Source: RECM01 sp047921215 (lineage in GTDB: Bacteria > Bacteroidota > Rhodothermia > Balneolales > Cyclonatronaceae). Taken from it: DNA of 64,000 bases. Positions 35,566 to 44,333 of the stretch are shown here, piece by piece. The stretch is from contig JBLRWO010000010.1 in the NCBI GenBank assembly GCA_047921215.1, forward strand, positions 41,870-105,869, written 5' to 3'. Numbering within the stretch: the first letter of the stretch is position 1; the number at the start of each line of letters is the position of its first letter. A program made the position numbers and the translations under genes. The notes below the pieces were generated by a model that saw only the letters and a program-made list of their open reading frames with translations, was not told where the DNA came from and ran no database searches.

Positions 35566-36648
35566 ATGTTCGATGCCGGCAGTATTACTGTTCCAACCCT
35601 GCTGATAAATGAAAGTGTTTGCCGCTCCAACATAAAAAGTATGCAGGGCAAGGCAGACCAGTTCGGTGTTCAGCTTATTCCCCACTTTAAAACCCACCAG
35701 TCTGCCGGGGTTGGCTGCTGGTTTCGGGATGCCGGAACGAAAGCAATCACCGTATCCTCGTTGAGCATGGCCACCTTTTTTGCCGCACACGGTTGGGATG
35801 ACATCACGGTGGCCTTTCCGGTAAATATCCGGGAATCTGACACCATCAATGCCCTGGCGGCCAGCATCCGCCTCCGCATTTTTATTCTGTCGGCCGAAAC
35901 GGCCTCCCACCTCTCAAATGTACTTACACATCCGGTCGAATATTACATCGAGATCGACACCGGCTACCACAGAACCGGCGTTCCCCATGATAACCACACG
36001 CTGATCGGGTCGGTGATGCATGCAGCTTCGAAATCCCGGAATCTGAAATTCGCCGGTTTCTACACACACGATGGCAATACCTATGATGTTTGGGGACGCG
36101 AGGCGATCATGAATATCCACAGAGGTACCCGCGAAAAACTGGAAGCACTACGTGCAAAATACGCACCTGAACATCCCGGCCTGCGTATCTCTATGGGTGA
36201 TACACCCGGATGTTCGGTCACCGGTGATTTGTCGGGGCTCGACGAAATCCGGCCGGGCAATTATGTATACTATGATGTGACCCAGACCGTAATCGGCTCC
36301 TGTGCGTATGATCAGATCGGAACAGCGCTTGCCGCCCCGGTCGTTGCCAGGCATGAAAGCAGGCTTGAACTCGTGATTTACGGGGGTGGCGTCCATTTTT
36401 CCAAAGACTCGGTAGCCATGAATGGGAAAACCATTTACGGGCTGCCGGTCCATATCCTGAAAAACGGATGGTCAGCACCGGCCGAAGGGTGTTACATCAG
36501 AAAACTCTCGCAGGAACACGGAATCCTGAAGGTTACCCGGTCAGTTTTTGACCGGTATAAAGTGGGTGATGTAATAGGCATATTACCGGTCCACTCCTGT
36601 ATGACCATGGACCTTATGCGCTTCAACGGCAAAATAATGGTTATTTGA
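35566..36648 (+). CDS. D-threonine aldolase / D-serine dehydratase-like PLP enzyme
   Basis: A 360-residue fold-III PLP enzyme. The PLP lysine is in 'PHFKTHQSAG' (about residue 45), the alanine-racemase-like barrel follows, and the C-terminal domain has 'VHSCMTMDLM', the H-x-C metal site of DSD1/D-threonine aldolase enzymes. It would cleave or dehydrate a D-3-hydroxyamino acid using PLP and a divalent metal. Substrate is not certain. It stands 175 bp ahead of deoC on the same strand. Confidence 0.85.
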   Translation: MFDAGSITVPTLLINESVCRSNIKSMQGKADQFGVQLIPHFKTHQSAGVGCWFRDAGTKAITVSSLSMATFFAAHGWDDITVAFPVNIRESDTINALAASIRLRIFILSAETASHLSNVLTHPVEYYIEIDTGYHRTGVPHDNHTLIGSVMHAASKSRNLKFAGFYTHDGNTYDVWGREAIMNIHRGTREKLEALRAKYAPEHPGLRISMGDTPGCSVTGDLSGLDEIRPGNYVYYDVTQTVIGSCAYDQIGTALAAPVVARHESRLELVIYGGGVHFSKDSVAMNGKTIYGLPVHILKNGWSAPAEGCYIRKLSQEHGILKVTRSVFDRYKVGDVIGILPVHSCMTMDLMRFNGKIMVI

Positions 36649-36823
36649 ATCTGTAAGGCACACAGGGTAGCCGGGCAGACCGGGTTCAGGTTATCAGCAT
36701 TGTGCTGATTCAATAAACCTTCACCGGCATACTCCGGCAACCTTGCCGGCCCGTTGAGATTCAGAAACAGGTGGTTACTATTGCAATTATCGACCTTCCA
36801 ACTATTCTCATTATATTTGCAGA

Positions 36824-37738
36824 ATGAACACGAAAACACATTCAAAGCCGGATTTCAGTATCAGCCACCCTGTCGACCAGGTCGGAATCGAAGAACGCGT
36901 GGCCCGTTTCAATACGCGCAGCATAAAGAAGGAAAGCAAAAAATTTGCACTTAAACTGGCCCTGAGTATGGTCGATCTTACCACGCTTGAGGGTATGGAC
37001 TCACCCGGCAAGGTGCGGCAGCTTTGCTATAAGGCCATGCATCCGCATGAATCCCTGCCCGATATCCCGCCGGTGGCGGCCGTTTGTGTATATCCCACCT
37101 TTGTGGCGATTGCCAGAGAGGCCCTGCGCGGATCCGGTGTAAAAGTAGCCAGTGTTGCAACTGCCTTTCCGAGCGGAAATGCAACCCTGAAGGCGAAAAT
37201 AGATGAGGTTACATACGTGGTTGCAGAAGGCGCAGATGAAATCGACATGGTCATTTCAAGAGGTGCCTTTTTCCGCGGGGACTACAACTATGTGTTCGAT
37301 GAAATTTCGGCCATCAAAGAGGCCTGTGGCCCGGCGCATCTGAAAGTGATTCTCGAAACCGGCGAACTGCAAACGCTCGATAATGTTCGGAAAGCCAGCG
37401 ATATTGCCATGTATGCAGGGGCCGATTTCATCAAAACATCGACAGGCAAAATTGTACCGGCTGCCACCCAGCCCGTTACGCAGGTGATGCTTGAAGCCAT
37501 CAGGGATTTCTACTTCAAAACCGGCATCATGGTCGGAATGAAACCTGCCGGGGGTATACGGGATGCAAAAAAGGCACTCCATTACCTGGTGATGGTCAAA
37601 GAAACCCTCGGTTCCGACTGGCTCACCCCCGATATGTTCCGTTTCGGCGCCAGCTCCCTTGCAAACGATCTTCTCATGCAGATAGTGAAGATGGAAACCG
37701 GCAACTACCAATCGGCCGATTATTTCTCAAACGACTGA
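36824..37738 (+). CDS. deoC: deoxyribose-phosphate aldolase
   Basis: A 304-residue class I aldolase that splits 2-deoxyribose 5-phosphate into glyceraldehyde 3-phosphate and acetaldehyde. The Schiff-base lysine is in 'DFIKTSTGK' and the second active-site lysine in 'VGMKPAGGIR'. It has an N-terminal extension of about 50 residues compared with E. coli DeoC. The next gene, an aldehyde dehydrogenase, starts 3 bp later and could remove the acetaldehyde made here. Confidence 0.93.
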   Translation: MNTKTHSKPDFSISHPVDQVGIEERVARFNTRSIKKESKKFALKLALSMVDLTTLEGMDSPGKVRQLCYKAMHPHESLPDIPPVAAVCVYPTFVAIAREALRGSGVKVASVATAFPSGNATLKAKIDEVTYVVAEGADEIDMVISRGAFFRGDYNYVFDEISAIKEACGPAHLKVILETGELQTLDNVRKASDIAMYAGADFIKTSTGKIVPAATQPVTQVMLEAIRDFYFKTGIMVGMKPAGGIRDAKKALHYLVMVKETLGSDWLTPDMFRFGASSLANDLLMQIVKMETGNYQSADYFSND

Positions 37739-37741
37739 CCT

Positions 37742-39226
37742 ATGCTTACAGACAAGGATATTCAGAAAAAACAGCGCCTCGATTTTACATCGGCATGGAC
37801 GTATGACCCTGCACCGGAGAGCAGCGACCATGTAACCATCAGCGACAAATACGACCTGTTTATCGGCGGGAAGTTTGTTGAACCCGAATCGGGGAAGTAT
37901 TTTGCAACCATAAGCCCCTCTACCGAGAAGAAACTGGCTGATGTTGCCGAGGCAGGCGAAAAGGATGCAGACAAGGCGGTCAAGGCCGCCAGGTCGGCCT
38001 ACGACAAGTACTGGAAGAACATGGCAGGTCGCGACCGCGGCAAATACATCTACCGTATTGCACGCATGATACAGGAACGCGCCCGAGAGTTTGCAGTCAT
38101 CGAAACGATGGACGGTGGCAAGCCAATCCGAGAATCCCGCGATGTGGATGTTCCGCTGGCGGCCGCACACTACTTCTACTATGCCGGCTGGGCCGATAAG
38201 CTCGATTTTGCCTTTCCGGGACGCAAAACCCGGCCAAAGGGTGTTGCCGGTCAGATCATACCCTGGAACTTTCCCCTGCTGATGGCCGCCTGGAAAATTG
38301 CCCCGGCGCTGGCAACAGGCAATACGGTGGTGCTGAAGCCTGCCGAAACCACACCACTTACCGCCCTCAAGCTTGCGGAACTCATCCGCGATGCCGATCT
38401 GCCCCCGGGAGTGGTGAATATCATTACCGGTGCAGGCCCTACAGGTGCCGCCATCGTTAACCATCCGGGCATCGACAAGGTTGCCTTTACCGGATCAACC
38501 CAGGTAGGCAAGCTGATCCAGAAATCGCTGGCCGGTACCGGAAAATCCTACACCCTTGAACTGGGCGGCAAAGCAGCCAACATCGTATTTGAGGATGCAG
38601 CAATTGATCAGGCCGTTGAAGGCATTGTAAACGGGATATTTTTCAATCAGGGTCATGTGTGCTGTGCCGGGTCAAGGCTGTTCGTTCAGGAAGGTATTGC
38701 GGATGTGCTCATTGGCAAGCTGAAAGACCGGATGGAGACCCTCATTGTCGGCGATCCGCTGGATAAAAATACCGATATAGGGGCTATAAACTCCAGGGCC
38801 CAGCTTGATACTATTAACAGTTACATTGAAACCGGGCTCAATGAAGGTGCCGATATCTATCAGTGCAAATGTGACCTGCCAACGTCAGGTTACTGGGTAA
38901 AACCAACGCTGCTCTCTGGGGTATCCCAGTCGCACCGGGTAGTACAGGAAGAAATATTCGGTCCGGTTCTGACCATTCAGACCTTCAGGACGCCCGCCGA
39001 GGTGATCGAAAAGGCGAATAATACCCCCTATGGACTATCGGGCGGTATCTGGACAGATAAGGGTGCCAAAATTTTCAAAATCAGCACCAAAATCCGCTCC
39101 GGAGTGGTCTGGGCCAATACGTTCAACAAATTTGATCCGACTTCCCCGTTTGGTGGTTACAAGGAGAGCGGCATGGGTCGCGAAGGCGGGCTGCACGGAC
39201 TTTTACCTTATGTGGAGTTAATCTGA
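37742..39226 (+). CDS. aldehyde dehydrogenase, catalytic (ALDH16-like first half)
   Basis: A 494-residue NAD(P)-dependent ALDH. General base E273 is in 'ELGGKA', and the nucleophile is C307 in 'NQGHVCCAG' (aligned to the central Cys of the human 'GQCCCAG' motif). 'QIIPWNFPLL' and 'FTGSTQVGK' are normal. It is complete on its own. It shares one base (TGATG) with a shorter ALDH-like gene without catalytic cysteine, the same order as the two halves of ALDH16, and follows deoC by 3 bp. I infer oxidation of acetaldehyde from deoxyribose breakdown. Confidence 0.9.
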   Translation: MLTDKDIQKKQRLDFTSAWTYDPAPESSDHVTISDKYDLFIGGKFVEPESGKYFATISPSTEKKLADVAEAGEKDADKAVKAARSAYDKYWKNMAGRDRGKYIYRIARMIQERAREFAVIETMDGGKPIRESRDVDVPLAAAHYFYYAGWADKLDFAFPGRKTRPKGVAGQIIPWNFPLLMAAWKIAPALATGNTVVLKPAETTPLTALKLAELIRDADLPPGVVNIITGAGPTGAAIVNHPGIDKVAFTGSTQVGKLIQKSLAGTGKSYTLELGGKAANIVFEDAAIDQAVEGIVNGIFFNQGHVCCAGSRLFVQEGIADVLIGKLKDRMETLIVGDPLDKNTDIGAINSRAQLDTINSYIETGLNEGADIYQCKCDLPTSGYWVKPTLLSGVSQSHRVVQEEIFGPVLTIQTFRTPAEVIEKANNTPYGLSGGIWTDKGAKIFKISTKIRSGVVWANTFNKFDPTSPFGGYKESGMGREGGLHGLLPYVELI

Positions 39227-40092
39227 TGGCAGACAGAATAGATGTACAGAAAACGTACAAAATCTACATCGGCGGGGAATTTGTCAGGACAGAGTCCGGA
39301 CGCTATTATCCTCTTACCGATGCCAAAAACGGAAAACTTTTGGCTAATATGTGCCTCTCGTCACGCAAAGATTTCAGGAACGCGGTCGTAGCAGCCAGAA
39401 AAGCACAACCCGGCTGGACCGGGCGTTCGGCATATAACCGGAGCCAGATTCTCTACCGTATCGCCGAAATGATGGAGGGCCGGCGAGAGCAGTTTGTTAC
39501 CGAACTGAAACGCAGTGGTTATACTACTGCGAAAGCGGAAAAAGAGGTGGATATTTCCATCGACCGCATGGTTTACTTCGCGGGCTGGTGCGATAAGTAC
39601 CAGCAGATATACAGCACGGTCAATCCTGTGGCCGGATCCTATTTCAACTTCAGCGTACCTGAACCGACTGGAGTGATCTCGGTGGTCGCTCCCGAAGAAC
39701 AGCCGCTGGCAGGGCTCATTTCGATAATTGCTCCGATTATTGCCGGCGGCAATACCTGTGTAGTGCTCTGTTCTGAGAAATCGCCGCTCACGGCCATCAC
39801 CTTTTCGGAGGTACTGCATTCGTCGGATGTGCCAGGCGGGGTAATCAACCTGCTCACCGGCACGGAAGCGGAACTAACCGACCATTTTTCATCGCATATG
39901 GATGTAAATGCTGTTGTATACGCCCGGTCCGATAAAAATAATCTGAAAAAGATACAGGAAAATGCGTCGCTGAACGTTAAACGGGTTGTTGTACGGAATG
40001 AAAAAGACTGGACCGATGTGAAAACCGAAAATCCCTATGCCATTCTTGAAACACTTGAGATCAAAACAACCTGGCACCCTATCGGTGTCTGA
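39226..40092 (+). CDS. truncated ALDH-like protein without catalytic domain (ALDH16 second half)
   Basis: A 288-residue protein similar to the N-terminal, cofactor-binding part of ALDHs ('YIGGEFVRTESGRYYPL', 'TGVISVVAPEEQPLAGL', 'PGGVINLLTG'). The frame ends where the catalytic domain should begin: no ELGGK glutamate and no nucleophile cysteine are present. Because the upstream gene is intact and the overlap (TGATG) is precise, this is a specialised partner rather than a decayed copy. ALDH16 proteins of animals and some bacteria carry such a truncated second ALDH domain fused in one chain, and here it is a separate gene. Confidence 0.8.
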   Translation: MADRIDVQKTYKIYIGGEFVRTESGRYYPLTDAKNGKLLANMCLSSRKDFRNAVVAARKAQPGWTGRSAYNRSQILYRIAEMMEGRREQFVTELKRSGYTTAKAEKEVDISIDRMVYFAGWCDKYQQIYSTVNPVAGSYFNFSVPEPTGVISVVAPEEQPLAGLISIIAPIIAGGNTCVVLCSEKSPLTAITFSEVLHSSDVPGGVINLLTGTEAELTDHFSSHMDVNAVVYARSDKNNLKKIQENASLNVKRVVVRNEKDWTDVKTENPYAILETLEIKTTWHPIGV

Positions 40093-40111
40093 AAGGGCAG
40101 GACGTTATAAC

Positions 40112-40630
40112 ATGAGCCATCTGCTTGCATCAGCAGTTTTTGTAATCGTACTTGCAACGGGATGTGCGACTACGGCGGATGTTCGTGAACGGGAAGAACC
40201 CGCTGAAGCCGAAGCCGAGACCGTTCTGGATGAATCGATAGCGGATGCACTCGACTATGACCGGTTCAGAAGCCGGTTAAGTGATCAATTCACATATGTA
40301 GATAATGAGATTCCTGCTGTTTATGCACTCAGCGACGATGATGTGAACGGTACAGACGGCAGCAACGGTTTCAGGATTCAACTGGTATCCACCAGCGACC
40401 GTGAACTGGCCGATTCACTTGCGCTTTCATTCGATATGTGGGCCGATACGGCTGATGTGGCACAGCGTCCGATCAGCTACATCCAATTCCGGCAACCGGC
40501 GTACAGGGTTCATGTCGGCGATTTTATGAGCCGGAGAATAGCCATTGAGTACCTGGGTATAATCCGCCGCTATTTCCCGGGTTCCTGGATTGTACATGAC
40601 CAGATCGACACGAGCAGCGTAATTAAATAG
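40112..40630 (+). CDS. SPOR-domain lipoprotein
   Basis: A 172-residue lipoprotein: signal peptide with lipobox 'ATGC' (about residue 18), an acidic linker, and a C-terminal SPOR-like domain ('GFRIQLVSTSDRELADSLA', 'YRVHVGDFMSRRIAIEYL'). SPOR domains bind peptidoglycan lacking stem peptides, often at division sites. The frame begins upstream at 40037 inside the preceding gene, but ATG at 40112 directly precedes the signal peptide. It follows the ALDH-like gene by 19 bp, though no functional link is apparent. Confidence 0.8.
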   Translation: MSHLLASAVFVIVLATGCATTADVREREEPAEAEAETVLDESIADALDYDRFRSRLSDQFTYVDNEIPAVYALSDDDVNGTDGSNGFRIQLVSTSDRELADSLALSFDMWADTADVAQRPISYIQFRQPAYRVHVGDFMSRRIAIEYLGIIRRYFPGSWIVHDQIDTSSVIK

Positions 40631-40728
40631 GCAGTGTTTCCCGGGTAATAACCGGGTTACACAGGCACATTGTTCCAATCCCCGGGTGCCTTCGGCCGGT
40701 TAATAGCGCGATTACAAGATATGCCCGG

Positions 40729-41829
40729 CTATACGTTGAAACGAAAATGCATCACATCGCCATCGGCAACAACGTATTCGCGTCCTTCCGATTTCATCTT
40801 TCCTGCTTCCTTTGCCGCATGCTCGGATCCGCAGGTGATGTAATCGTCGTATTTGATCGTTTCAGCCCGGATGAACCCTTTTTCAAAATCGGAGTGGATA
40901 ACTCCAGCAGCCTGCGGAGCTTTCGTGCCTTTGGTGATCGTCCAGGCCTTTACCTCTTTTTCTCCGGCTGTAAAGTAATTGATAAGGCCCAGTTCCCTGT
41001 TTGCAGCCCTGATTAACCGGTCGAGTCCGGCACTGTCAAGACCGAGTTCGTCGAGAAATGCACGTTTTTCCTCATTGTCCAGTTCGGCTATTTCTGCTTC
41101 GATTTTAGCACAAACCACCACAACCTCCGCATTCTGGCCAGAGGCAAGACTGCGCACCATTTCAACCATCGCATTCTCCCTGCCGTCTGTGGCGAGATCG
41201 GATTCATCCACATTACAGACGTAGAGTACAGGCTTTTCTGTAAGCAGAAACAGATCACTGTAAGCTGATCTGTCAGATTCTGAAATCTCAAATGACCGTA
41301 CAGGAAGTCCTTTTTCGATGTGCTCTCTGAGTCGTTTTACAATATCGACCTGCCCCTTAAGGGTTTTATCCCCCTTGGCCTGTTTTTCAAGACGATCTAT
41401 CTTCTTCTCAACACTCTCAAGGTCCTTAAACAGCAGTTCGGCATCGATGATCTGAATATCGCGGATGGGATCCACACTGCCCTCCACATGAACAACATCA
41501 TCATCGCGGAAGCATCTTACAACATGGATGATGATATCCACTTCTCGGATGTGCGACAGGAAAGCGTTGCCCTTGCCTTTTCCCTCCGAAGCGCCCTTTA
41601 CCAGGCCTGCAATATCAACAAATTCTATAGTAGCAGGTATAACTCTTTGGGGCTTATTTATTTTTGCAAGTTCTTCAAGCCTTTTATCGGGTACCGGTAC
41701 GATACCTATGTTCGGGTCGATGGTACAAAAAGGAAAATTGGCGGCTTCGGCACCGGCATTACTAAGGGCATTAAAAAGGCTCGACTTGCCGACATTGGGC
41801 AGGCCGACAATTCCACATTTCAGGCTCAT
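40729..41829 (-). CDS. ychF: redox-regulated ATPase YchF
   Basis: A 366-residue Obg-family P-loop protein. G1 'GLPNVGKSSLFNALS' lies at 8-22, 'DIAGLVKGAS' is the G3 region, the coiled-coil insertion is near 130-160, and the C-terminal TGS domain ends in 'VADGDVMHFRFNV'. YchF prefers ATP and associates with ribosomes. It is a near-universal housekeeping protein. It precedes no obvious partner here, and 11 bp separate it from the phosphatase gene upstream. Confidence 0.95.
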   Translation of the reverse strand: MSLKCGIVGLPNVGKSSLFNALSNAGAEAANFPFCTIDPNIGIVPVPDKRLEELAKINKPQRVIPATIEFVDIAGLVKGASEGKGKGNAFLSHIREVDIIIHVVRCFRDDDVVHVEGSVDPIRDIQIIDAELLFKDLESVEKKIDRLEKQAKGDKTLKGQVDIVKRLREHIEKGLPVRSFEISESDRSAYSDLFLLTEKPVLYVCNVDESDLATDGRENAMVEMVRSLASGQNAEVVVVCAKIEAEIAELDNEEKRAFLDELGLDSAGLDRLIRAANRELGLINYFTAGEKEVKAWTITKGTKAPQAAGVIHSDFEKGFIRAETIKYDDYITCGSEHAAKEAGKMKSEGREYVVADGDVMHFRFNV

Positions 41830-41840
41830 TAAGTGACAGG

Positions 41841-42524
41841 CTAATAGAATTCGGGGTTGTCCAGGCAGACCTGGCTTATGAATTTTTTTTCCGGCAGAAG
41901 CGCGGCGGTAAGGATACCGTAACCCGGAAGATTTTTAAAAACACATCCGGTGTCGATACCGATCATTCTGTGCCGTACAATAGGTTCCGGCCTGGGGGTA
42001 TGCCCAAAAACAACCGTTTTTTCCCATACCGGAAAATTACTCTGCAGATGATCACGACTCCAGAGAAAATCATCGTAATTGGATTCATCTGCCAGCGCCT
42101 CTTTCACGGAAATATTGGGATCGAGTCCGGCATGAACAAACAGGAATTCTTCCGTTTCATAGTAAAGGCGGGTATTATTATAAAATTCCATGTGGTCTTC
42201 GTAAAACTCTTCCTGACCAAGCCTGCCGTTATAGGATTGAACGGTTACATTTCCGCCATTCTGCATCCAGAGGGAGTTATATCCCGTTTCGAGTGCCTCA
42301 AGCATCATTTGCTCATGGTTGCCCCGGATAAAAACACAATTGTGGGTTTTTCTGAACTGCAGCAGAAAGTCGACCACGCCGCGCGAATCCGGCCCCCTGT
42401 CGATATAATCGCCGATAAAAATATAGGTGCGGTCTTTGTATTCCTCGAGTTGTTCCAGCAGGGCAATCATTGAATAGGGGCAACCATGAATGTCGCCAAT
42501 GGCTATATATTTCTTAGTCGACAC
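41841..42524 (-). CDS. serine/threonine-type metallophosphoesterase
   Basis: A 227-residue PPP-family phosphatase: 'YIAIGDIHGCP', 'IFIGDYIDRGPDSRGVV', 'FIRGNHEQMM', 'LFVHAGLDP' and 'VVFGHTPRPEP' give the full di-metal site. Similar bacterial enzymes dephosphorylate proteins or hydrolyse dinucleoside tetraphosphates. The frame extends to 42620 within nusB. The GTG at 42524, 4 bp after the nusB stop, gives the family N-terminus. It is in an operon with nusB and probably ychF. Confidence 0.88.
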   Translation of the reverse strand: MSTKKYIAIGDIHGCPYSMIALLEQLEEYKDRTYIFIGDYIDRGPDSRGVVDFLLQFRKTHNCVFIRGNHEQMMLEALETGYNSLWMQNGGNVTVQSYNGRLGQEEFYEDHMEFYNNTRLYYETEEFLFVHAGLDPNISVKEALADESNYDDFLWSRDHLQSNFPVWEKTVVFGHTPRPEPIVRHRMIGIDTGCVFKNLPGYGILTAALLPEKKFISQVCLDNPEFY

Positions 42525-42528
42525 GTTA

Positions 42529-42999
42529 TTACTTTTTATTGCCTGTTGTGCTGTCAAGCAGACCGCGTCCCGTTTTTTTGAAGCGGTCGTCGTTTTTGAA
42601 ATTTTCCAGAATGGCGTCAAGAATACCGTTTACGAAACGTCCCGATTTTTCCGTAGAGTACTTCTTTACGATTTCAATAGCTTCATTGATGGTAACCTTG
42701 GCCGGGATATCCTCAAAATAGAGAAACTCGCAGACGGCAATCCTCAGAACCATTCTGTCGATAACGGCCATTCTCTTCAGGTCCCAGTTGGCGGTGAGCT
42801 TCTGAATCTCCGTATCAAGATCGTTGACGTGATTCAACGTTCTCAGAAAAAGTCTGTGGGCAAACTCTTTGGTCTGGGCATCATTTTCAATGCCCGGGTT
42901 CAGTACCGAATTAATGATATGTTCAGCACTGTCGCCACTTAATTCCATGGCATAAAGAGCTTTGAGAACATGTTCACGCGCTACGCGTCTGTTGGCCAT
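42529..42999 (-). CDS. nusB: transcription antitermination factor NusB
   Basis: A 156-residue all-helical NusB: 'RRVAREHVLKALYAMELSG' start, 'DRMVLRIAVCEFLYFEDIPAKVTINEAIEIVKKYS' and 'GRFVNGILDAI' near the end are diagnostic. NusB with NusE binds the boxA element in rRNA transcripts. The phosphatase gene follows with 4 bp between. Between this gene and tRNA-Val are about 190 bases with nothing recognisable. Confidence 0.94.
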   Translation of the reverse strand: MANRRVAREHVLKALYAMELSGDSAEHIINSVLNPGIENDAQTKEFAHRLFLRTLNHVNDLDTEIQKLTANWDLKRMAVIDRMVLRIAVCEFLYFEDIPAKVTINEAIEIVKKYSTEKSGRFVNGILDAILENFKNDDRFKKTGRGLLDSTTGNKK

Positions 43000-43192
43000 C
43001 TCGCAATTTAATTATTTGTTCAGCCAGACAAGATACAAAAAAGAATGCCGAATAATGAGGATGAAATTGTATTCAGCGGGGCATGTTCATATATTTGAGT
43101 TCTGAACAGGAAATCCCGAACAATTCGGGTAATTCTGTGATGTACCCCTGATACTCACCGGTTTGAAGCCTGAACTATGGAATCGGTATCAC

Positions 43193-43266
43193 GGGTGGTT
43201 AGCTCAGTTGGTTAGAGCGCCACGTTGACATCGTGGAGGTCGATGGTTCGAATCCATTACCACCCA
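43193..43266 (+). tRNA. tRNA-Val (GAC anticodon)
   Basis: A 74-nt cloverleaf: acceptor GGGTGGT/ACCACCC, D-arm GCTC...GAGC, anticodon stem CCACG/CGTGG with loop TTGACAT, T-arm with TTCGAAT, discriminator A. CCA is not encoded. Its 3' end borders the accessory region up to about 47.1 kb, so it is a probable integration site. Confidence 0.96.
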
Positions 43267-43269
43267 CAA

Positions 43270-43313
43270 TTAGCCCTGTTAAGTCATTGATTTAACAGGG
43301 CTAAATTATTTTT
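43270..43313 (+). terminator. intrinsic terminator after tRNA-Val
   Basis: A perfect 13-bp inverted repeat (43270-43282 with 43292-43304, core TAGCCCTGTTAA) with a 9-base loop, followed by ATTATTTTT. It begins 4 bases past the tRNA. On the other strand the same stem overlaps the stop of an integrase-like frame remnant. Confidence 0.8.
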
Positions 43314-43388
43314 GTTACCAACCATGTTACCAACAAAACCGATATTGGGTAGGTCATATTTTTTGATTGTTCTGCTACTAGTTATTTG
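43284..43388 (-). pseudogene. possible tyrosine-integrase C-terminal remnant
   Basis: A 34-codon open frame without a start, bounded by stops, ends in 'NIGFVGNMVGNKNNLALLNQ'. The repeated 'VGN' is produced by a tandem GTTACCAAC repeat (43314-43322 and 43326-43334). Tails of this 'VGNxxGNK' kind are ones I associate with tyrosine integrases sitting beside tRNA genes in Bacteroidota elements. The rest of the gene is missing. The position against tRNA-Val is what an integrated element's left end would give. The evidence is short, so confidence is low. Confidence 0.35.
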
Positions 43389-43421
43389 TTATCTCCCTAA
43401 TCAGAAGAAACAATTGCTACC

Positions 43422-43670
43422 TTAGCCGTTAAAATGGGCGTAGATGTCTGGTAATGGCTGGTCTTTCCCCTTACTCTCAATAAAGCGCTCAATTTGAATA
43501 CGTGCTTCGGACAGGAACGCCTCATCGATCGAGCCACCTGCCGGAAGAATGCGAACCTCGACGGTATCCGGTCGTCCATGATACCACTCAAATCCGCTGA
43601 CCAACGCGAAGAATGAATCCCAGCTCATTGACGGTTCAGTGAAGAAGTCTACACCGTGACCGGCGCCAGG
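43422..43670 (-). pseudogene. gene fragment, C-terminal 82 residues, unknown family
   Basis: A stop-to-stop frame of 82 residues with coding character ('HGVDFFTEP', 'GFEWYHGRPDTVEVRILPAGG', 'RIQIERFIESKG'). The only internal ATG (43628) falls after plausible conserved sequence, so this is more likely the end of a truncated gene than a small gene. I do not recognise the family. The 117 bases between it and the next gene (43671-43787) hold nothing visible. Confidence 0.4.
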
Positions 43671-43787
43671 CTATATATCTGCGTCTTCAATCCAAATGAA
43701 TCGCATAGTAAGTACCCCACTTTCCGATACAAAATGTGAAGCCAAGACTGTTTAAGAGCACTGAATCGGAAAATAATTTGTATCAAG

Positions 43788-44333
43788 CTATTCTAACTGA
43801 CGTAACTCTTTACATACATTGATAAAGCGATCGTTTTTTTCGCTGAATTCGAAAACATAAATAGCTCCAACATTAAAACGCCATATTAAATCGTATGGTT
43901 TTTCATACATTAAATCTGTGGTAATAAAAGGCCTTTTCATTTTAGCATCTCTGAAAAAAACAAACATGGCTTGAACATTCTCAACGCGTTCATTAAAAAA
44001 AATGTGGTAATCAGCTACCTCTGCAGTCGAATAATTACCAAGTTCTGGTATTATTTTATTTCGGTTTATAAACCAAAAGTCTATAATACTATCATAATTT
44101 TCTAACTCTCTTAAACATCTGGTTGCAGGATAGCCCCAGGCAGTACTATTGACAAATGTATGTACTGAGTATTCAGTAATCTGATCGCATGGCTGACACG
44201 ATAGTTCATTTAAGAGTGTACTGTCTTCAAGCATATAATCGATCATCAGTCTGTAGGGGTCGATAGTTGTTGTACAATTCGAAAACATTCCAACAACACA
44301 AATCATTGTAATTCGGAATATTTTTATCATCAT
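43788..44333 (-). CDS. putative lipoprotein, candidate immunity protein
   Basis: A 181-residue A/T-rich gene of no recognised family. Its N-terminus is a lipoprotein signal ('MICVVGMFSNC', Cys about 20 from the start). The rest is a mixed alpha/beta domain with many aromatic and acidic residues. Its ATG at 44333 shares one base with the stop of the metallopeptidase toxin frame (TAATG). That tight toxin-then-lipoprotein order is typical of effector-immunity pairs, so I suggest immunity, from position only. The frame runs to 44384, but the overlapping start is more natural. Confidence 0.5.
   Translation of the reverse strand: MMIKIFRITMICVVGMFSNCTTTIDPYRLMIDYMLEDSTLLNELSCQPCDQITEYSVHTFVNSTAWGYPATRCLRELENYDSIIDFWFINRNKIIPELGNYSTAEVADYHIFFNERVENVQAMFVFFRDAKMKRPFITTDLMYEKPYDLIWRFNVGAIYVFEFSEKNDRFINVCKELRQLE

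Noticed and set aside
37727..38464. Minus-strand frame of 245 codons
   Set aside because: Antisense to the aldehyde dehydrogenase gene. Composition is rich in Gly/Cys/His, as expected of a shadow frame.
40640..40670. Terminator between the SPOR gene and ychF
   Set aside because: Only a 5-bp CCCGG/CCGGG stem without a T-run.
43314..43334. Tandem GTTACCAAC repeat as a CRISPR or origin iteron
   Set aside because: Only two copies with a 3-base spacer. It is explained by the repeated 'VGN' codons of an integrase-like tail.
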